Shown: piece by piece, positions 32,307 through 32,406 of the stretch | Numbering within the stretch: position 1 is the first letter of the stretch | Layout of the letters: each line of letters begins with the position of its first letter | Assembly (NCBI GenBank): GCA_910588745.1 | Contig: CAJURK010000038.1 | Location: 1 to 32,406, forward strand | Direction of reading: 5' to 3' | Length of the DNA: 32,406 nucleotides | Source: an uncultured Dorea sp. | GTDB taxonomy: Bacteria; Bacillota; Clostridia; Lachnospirales; Lachnospiraceae | Notes under the pieces: model-generated | Told to the model about the DNA's origin: nothing | What the model saw: the letters and a program-made list of their open reading frames with translations, nothing else | Database searches by the model: none | Position numbers and translations under genes: made by a program

Positions 32307-32357
32307 CAAAAAAAGAGTACAAAAACAATCCGGCCTGCCGCCGTTATTCTTGTACTC
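32307..32357 (-). terminator. Strong terminator-shaped hairpin upstream of glpA (leader attenuator or end of an upstream gene)
   Basis: On the minus strand GAGTACAA (32357-32350) pairs with 32322-32315; further A/T pairs and a GC-rich upper stem bring it to about 18 bp, followed by seven T residues (32314-32308). It lies 46 bases before the glpA start. A -10-like TATACA on the minus strand near 32383-32388 could start a leader that contains it. In Bacillus, GlpP antiterminates such hairpins. Confidence 0.8.
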
Positions 32358-32406
32358 CGTTTTCTCCAAGTCAATATTTAACTGTATATAGAATAACACA
32401 GTTCCT

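Overview
The window looks like a chromosomal segment of an endospore-forming Clostridia bacterium, most probably Lachnospiraceae. The grounds are the spoVAD/spoVAE pair with a forespore-type promoter, DapL-type lysine/diaminopimelate synthesis, NiaR, YtrA/NiaR-style regulators, a GlpA/FAD-oxidoreductase/DUF1667/GlpK glycerol operon, strong AGGAGG ribosome sites and moderate GC. The genus cannot be fixed from what I can read. No rRNA, tRNA, CRISPR array, integrase, transposase or phage gene was seen.

Left part (1-11500), all on the minus strand. Reading in the direction of transcription: dapF, dapL, a DivIVA-like coiled-coil gene, a complete Wadjet plasmid-defence operon (jetA, jetB, jetC, jetD), then spoVAD and spoVAE with a terminator. 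The Wadjet SMC-type ATPase JetC, kleisin-like JetA, KITE-like JetB and TOPRIM nuclease JetD all look intact. They sit between a cell-wall/lysine pair and a germination/sporulation pair, with no mobile-element hallmarks. spoVAC, normally upstream of spoVAD, is not there. A near-consensus sigma-G promoter fills the 46-base jetD-spoVAD gap, so the two spore genes need not rely on readthrough.

Middle part (11660-20115). A plus-strand PAS/GGDEF diguanylate cyclase ends in a clear terminator. It faces a minus-strand run of MATE exporter, EamA transporter, B6-vitamer kinase and a TM1266-type small regulator. Further minus-strand genes are a RelQ-type small alarmone synthetase with its own promoter and terminator, an intergenic hairpin repeat, cobO, a PfoR-like EIIC membrane protein and niaR. 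The PfoR-like promoter carries a pair of direct repeats over its -35 and a perfect palindrome near +1. A small orphan protein (88 aa) is transcribed divergently from niaR by a near-perfect sigma-A promoter.

Right part (20129-32406). A three-gene MacB-like ABC system is overlapped gene into gene: ATPase, secreted and membrane-anchored CARDB/NEW3-type protein, FtsX-like permease. Upstream is a YtrA-type repressor with an ABC-2 ATPase and permease, with a perfect operator palindrome in its promoter. A possible GPP34-like protein and a small XRE regulator follow, then a 0.4-kb stretch without a convincing gene. The glycerol operon (glpA-like, FAD/NAD oxidoreductase, DUF1667, glpK) closes the window, with a strong terminator-shaped hairpin ahead of its first gene.

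The most interesting ideas are the DivIVA-like gene joined to a Wadjet operon inside a dap-spoVA neighbourhood, and the niaR-PfoR pair, which may be an undescribed NiaR-controlled transporter or sensor. All functions are read from sequence motifs and family knowledge; no database search was run.
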